DNA from: GCA-2711565 sp963664245 | GTDB lineage: Bacteria; Bacteroidota; Bacteroidia; Bacteroidales; GCA-2711565 | Assembly: GCA_963664245.1 (NCBI GenBank) | Contig: OY760934.1 | Coordinates: 868,001-932,000 of the forward strand | Length of the DNA: 64,000 nt | Direction: 5' to 3' | Part shown: positions 62,196 to 64,000 of the stretch, piece after piece | Numbering within the stretch: the first letter of the stretch is position 1 | Layout of the letters: each line of letters opens with the position of its first letter | The notes under the pieces: model-generated | What the model was told of the DNA's origin: nothing | The model's input: the letters and a program-made list of their open reading frames with translations, nothing else | Database searches by the model: none | Program-made: the position numbers and the translations under genes

Positions 62196-62285
62196 ATCAT
62201 TTTAATCTAAAATAAAATCTTTACGATCCTGAATACGAGTAGGTCATTTTGTGAGTTAATTATCAATGAAAGTTATATATCTCAG

Positions 62286-63011
62286 TTAAAGACCGTACCT
62301 TTCTTTTAATTTTCTAAAATAATTTCGGGAGATTCTTAAAGGTTCTGATAATCCTTGCATAAAAACTTCGGCAGTTCCAGTAATGTTATGGTTAATCTTT
62401 ATGATAAAATCAAAATTAATGATTGTTGATCTGTGAATGCGGCAAAAATTATGATCGGGTAATTTATTATCCCATTCGCTAATTGATTTTGAGGTTAGAT
62501 ATTCTTTACCTTCATCAGTATAAAGATAACTGTATTCTCTTGATGCAAGAATTGATGTTATAGAACTAATCTTTACGAAATTAACCGATTTTTTATGCGT
62601 TACTAATAAACGATCATCGTAATTAAGTTTTAAAAAATTGACATTAGAACCTGAACCTAGTTTTTTAGATAGTCTTTCTATTACATTTTTAAGCCGTTGA
62701 TATGAAACCGGTTTAAGTAGATAGTCAATTGCATTAACTTCAAATGCACGTATTGCATATTCATCGTAAGCGGTTACAAATATTATCTCTCCGTCAAATT
62801 CTATTTGATTTAATAAATCGAAACCAGTGCCATCGGTAAGTTGGATGTCTAGAAATATAAGATCTGGCTTGATATTGTTTATCAATGCTTTTGCTGTACT
62901 TATACTTGTAGCTTCGCCGATTATTGATATTTCAGGAAATTTCTCTAAATCCTTTTTAAGTGTTAAGCGGGCCAACCGCTCATCTTCGACAATAATGGAT
63001 GAATAAGTCAT
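62286..63011 (-). CDS. LytTR-family response regulator
   Basis: 241 residues. Residues 1-120 form a receiver domain with the phospho-acceptor D55 in 'LIFLDIQLTDG' and 'VTAYDEYAIRAFEVNAIDYL'; residues about 140-241 form the LytTR DNA-binding domain ('RIHRSTIINFDFIIKI'). The gene overlaps the histidine kinase by 4 bp. Such pairs regulate cell-wall or extracellular functions. It is placed at the promoter-proximal end of the array; whether it controls it is inference. Confidence 0.95.
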   Translation of the reverse strand: MTYSSIIVEDERLARLTLKKDLEKFPEISIIGEATSISTAKALINNIKPDLIFLDIQLTDGTGFDLLNQIEFDGEIIFVTAYDEYAIRAFEVNAIDYLLKPVSYQRLKNVIERLSKKLGSGSNVNFLKLNYDDRLLVTHKKSVNFVKISSITSILASREYSYLYTDEGKEYLTSKSISEWDNKLPDHNFCRIHRSTIINFDFIIKINHNITGTAEVFMQGLSEPLRISRNYFRKLKERYGL

Positions 63012-64000
63012 GATTTATCAGGAATTAACAATCTTACCGTAACCAAATTATCATTATCATTTATGCATAATAAATACTTATCAGAGTAAGCATTATCCAG
63101 ACGTTCAACAACATTCCGGATTCCTTTCCCATCGTCATTTTTATTATGGCTAAGCATTCCGGTATTAGCTATTTCAATTACCAGAAAGCTTTCAATTTTA
63201 GTAAAATCGATGCTAAGTTTGATTCCATCAGGATTATTTGTAAGTCCGTGTTTAATAGCATTCTCCACTAATGGCTGTGTAATAAAACATAGGATTTCTT
63301 TATTAAGAATATCCTTATTATAAGAAACACTATAATTCAGTCTTTCTTCAAACCTGATTTTCTCTATAGAAAGATACTTTTCTATTATATCAATTTCTTC
63401 CTGAATAGGGACAAAAATTTTGCCATTATAATTTAAGGTAGTTCTTAAAAATTCCGAAAGTTCTGTTATCATTAAACCGGCATGTTCAGGATTTTCATAA
63501 GTTAAAGCCTTAATTGAGTTTAATGAGTTAAATAAAAAGTGTGGATTGATTTGGTATCTCAACATTTGTAGTTGCGCATTTTTAGCCTGCATTTGCATCC
63601 TCTCAGATCTTATTTTTTCATCGGTTAAGTTAAAATAATATTTTAAACCAAAATAACCCAGACTCCAGCCTAACAGAGGATTGACCTCCCAAAAAATAGT
63701 CGTTACTAATCCTTGGGGGTCGGTTGTGTAATTTAGGTAAGTATTAAAGTCGGTAAAGATCAATGGAAATGCGAATATCCAAAATAAACCTCTTACATAA
63801 TACCATGCTATACCACCAAGAATGGAAAAAGTAAAGATCAACCCAAATTGTTTAATGAATGAATTTAAGCGGGAGTAAAAAAGTTTATATATATAGCGCA
63901 AAAAAGTGGCAATTAAAAAGCCGGTTAAATCTGATAATATCCAGAAAATATATCCATTATCATCGGTAATTCGGTGTAAATTATTATTAAAATCTACTAT
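63008..64000 (-). CDS. LytS-type sensor histidine kinase (5' end beyond the window)
   Basis: A frame open from 63008 to the window edge; a TTG at 63901 is possible as a start but the frame continues upstream with plausible membrane sequence ('FWILSDLTGFLIATFL'), so the gene is probably partial here. Membrane helices precede the His_kinase domain: 'LRYQINPHFLFNSLNSI' (the phospho-His and N-box style), 'LVENAIKHGLTNNPDG' and a last 'DDGKGIRNVVERLDNAY' (ATP lid). It overlaps the regulator gene by 4 bp. Confidence 0.93.
   Translation of the reverse strand: MVDFNNNLHRITDDNGYIFWILSDLTGFLIATFLRYIYKLFYSRLNSFIKQFGLIFTFSILGGIAWYYVRGLFWIFAFPLIFTDFNTYLNYTTDPQGLVTTIFWEVNPLLGWSLGYFGLKYYFNLTDEKIRSERMQMQAKNAQLQMLRYQINPHFLFNSLNSIKALTYENPEHAGLMITELSEFLRTTLNYNGKIFVPIQEEIDIIEKYLSIEKIRFEERLNYSVSYNKDILNKEILCFITQPLVENAIKHGLTNNPDGIKLSIDFTKIESFLVIEIANTGMLSHNKNDDGKGIRNVVERLDNAYSDKYLLCINDNDNLVTVRLLIPDKS

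Noticed and set aside
1..64000. Integron cassette array as explanation of the layout
   Set aside because: Spacers examined one by one show no shared attC-like repeat, genes are large, duplicated blocks span gene boundaries, and no integrase is in the window.

Overview
The window is AT-rich bacterial DNA, almost certainly Bacteroidota (Bacteroidales, Marinilabiliales or Cytophagales type). The grounds are family content and protein style: many secreted proteins and lipoproteins with acidic Cys+2 tails (Cys-Lys-Asp-Asp-Asp, Cys-Asp-Glu-Glu), type IX secretion sorting tails, a MacB/FtsX permease of the Bacteroidota sort, LytS/LytTR signalling and weak Shine-Dalgarno sites. I saw no tRNA, rRNA or CRISPR array.

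Every gene I can support lies on the minus strand, so transcription runs from 64000 towards 1 for the whole 64 kb. From the upstream end: a LytS-type histidine kinase and LytTR regulator (64.0-62.3 kb); then an almost unbroken array of exported enzymes. It holds 13 serine hydrolases of the class C beta-lactamase/PBP4 fold (PF00144; one split by an insertion sequence), five alpha/beta hydrolases, three Ntn-type amide hydrolases, three metallo-beta-lactamase-fold proteins, two S41 and one M61 peptidases, an amidohydrolase, several NTF2/SnoaL/lumazine-binding-like small proteins, two cupins, two GNATs (one cut by the window edge), an Lnt-like N-acyltransferase, a GT39-like glycosyltransferase, an orphan ABC permease, beta-propeller proteins, and an unusual pair made of an AdoMet-decarboxylase-like protein and a PLP decarboxylase.

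The striking feature is structural. The array is full of partial copies of its own genes: a C-terminal piece of an Ntn hydrolase (4.75-5.1 kb), an N-terminal piece of a membrane protein (23.8 kb), a C-terminal piece of a membrane serine hydrolase (31.6-31.9 kb), an alpha/beta hydrolase tail (36.5 kb), serine hydrolase pieces at 51.7 and 58.8 kb, an NTF2-like piece at 57.4 kb, an orphan type IX tail (2.5 kb) and a leader-only copy (39.3 kb). One 80-bp leader (ribosome-binding region plus signal peptide) sits in front of three unrelated enzymes (S41 protease, alpha/beta hydrolase, PF00144 hydrolase), and in one of them about 65 residues of the protease were carried along, making a chimera. A TPR tail with DNA-level identity is shared by a serine hydrolase, a protease and a glycosyltransferase. 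In the 51-59 kb part a two-gene unit [serine hydrolase, NTF2-like lipoprotein] recurs about four times in different states of decay, one copy being split by an IS407-group element with a 4-bp target duplication.

Read together, this looks like a one-directional, rapidly reshuffling array of secreted or surface hydrolases in which leaders and tails are exchanged as modules. It resembles a cassette array in layout, but I could not find a conserved attC-like site between the genes, and the recombination mechanism is unknown. Substrates of the hydrolases cannot be read from sequence; cell-wall peptides, acylated amides or esters, or antibiotics are all possible.
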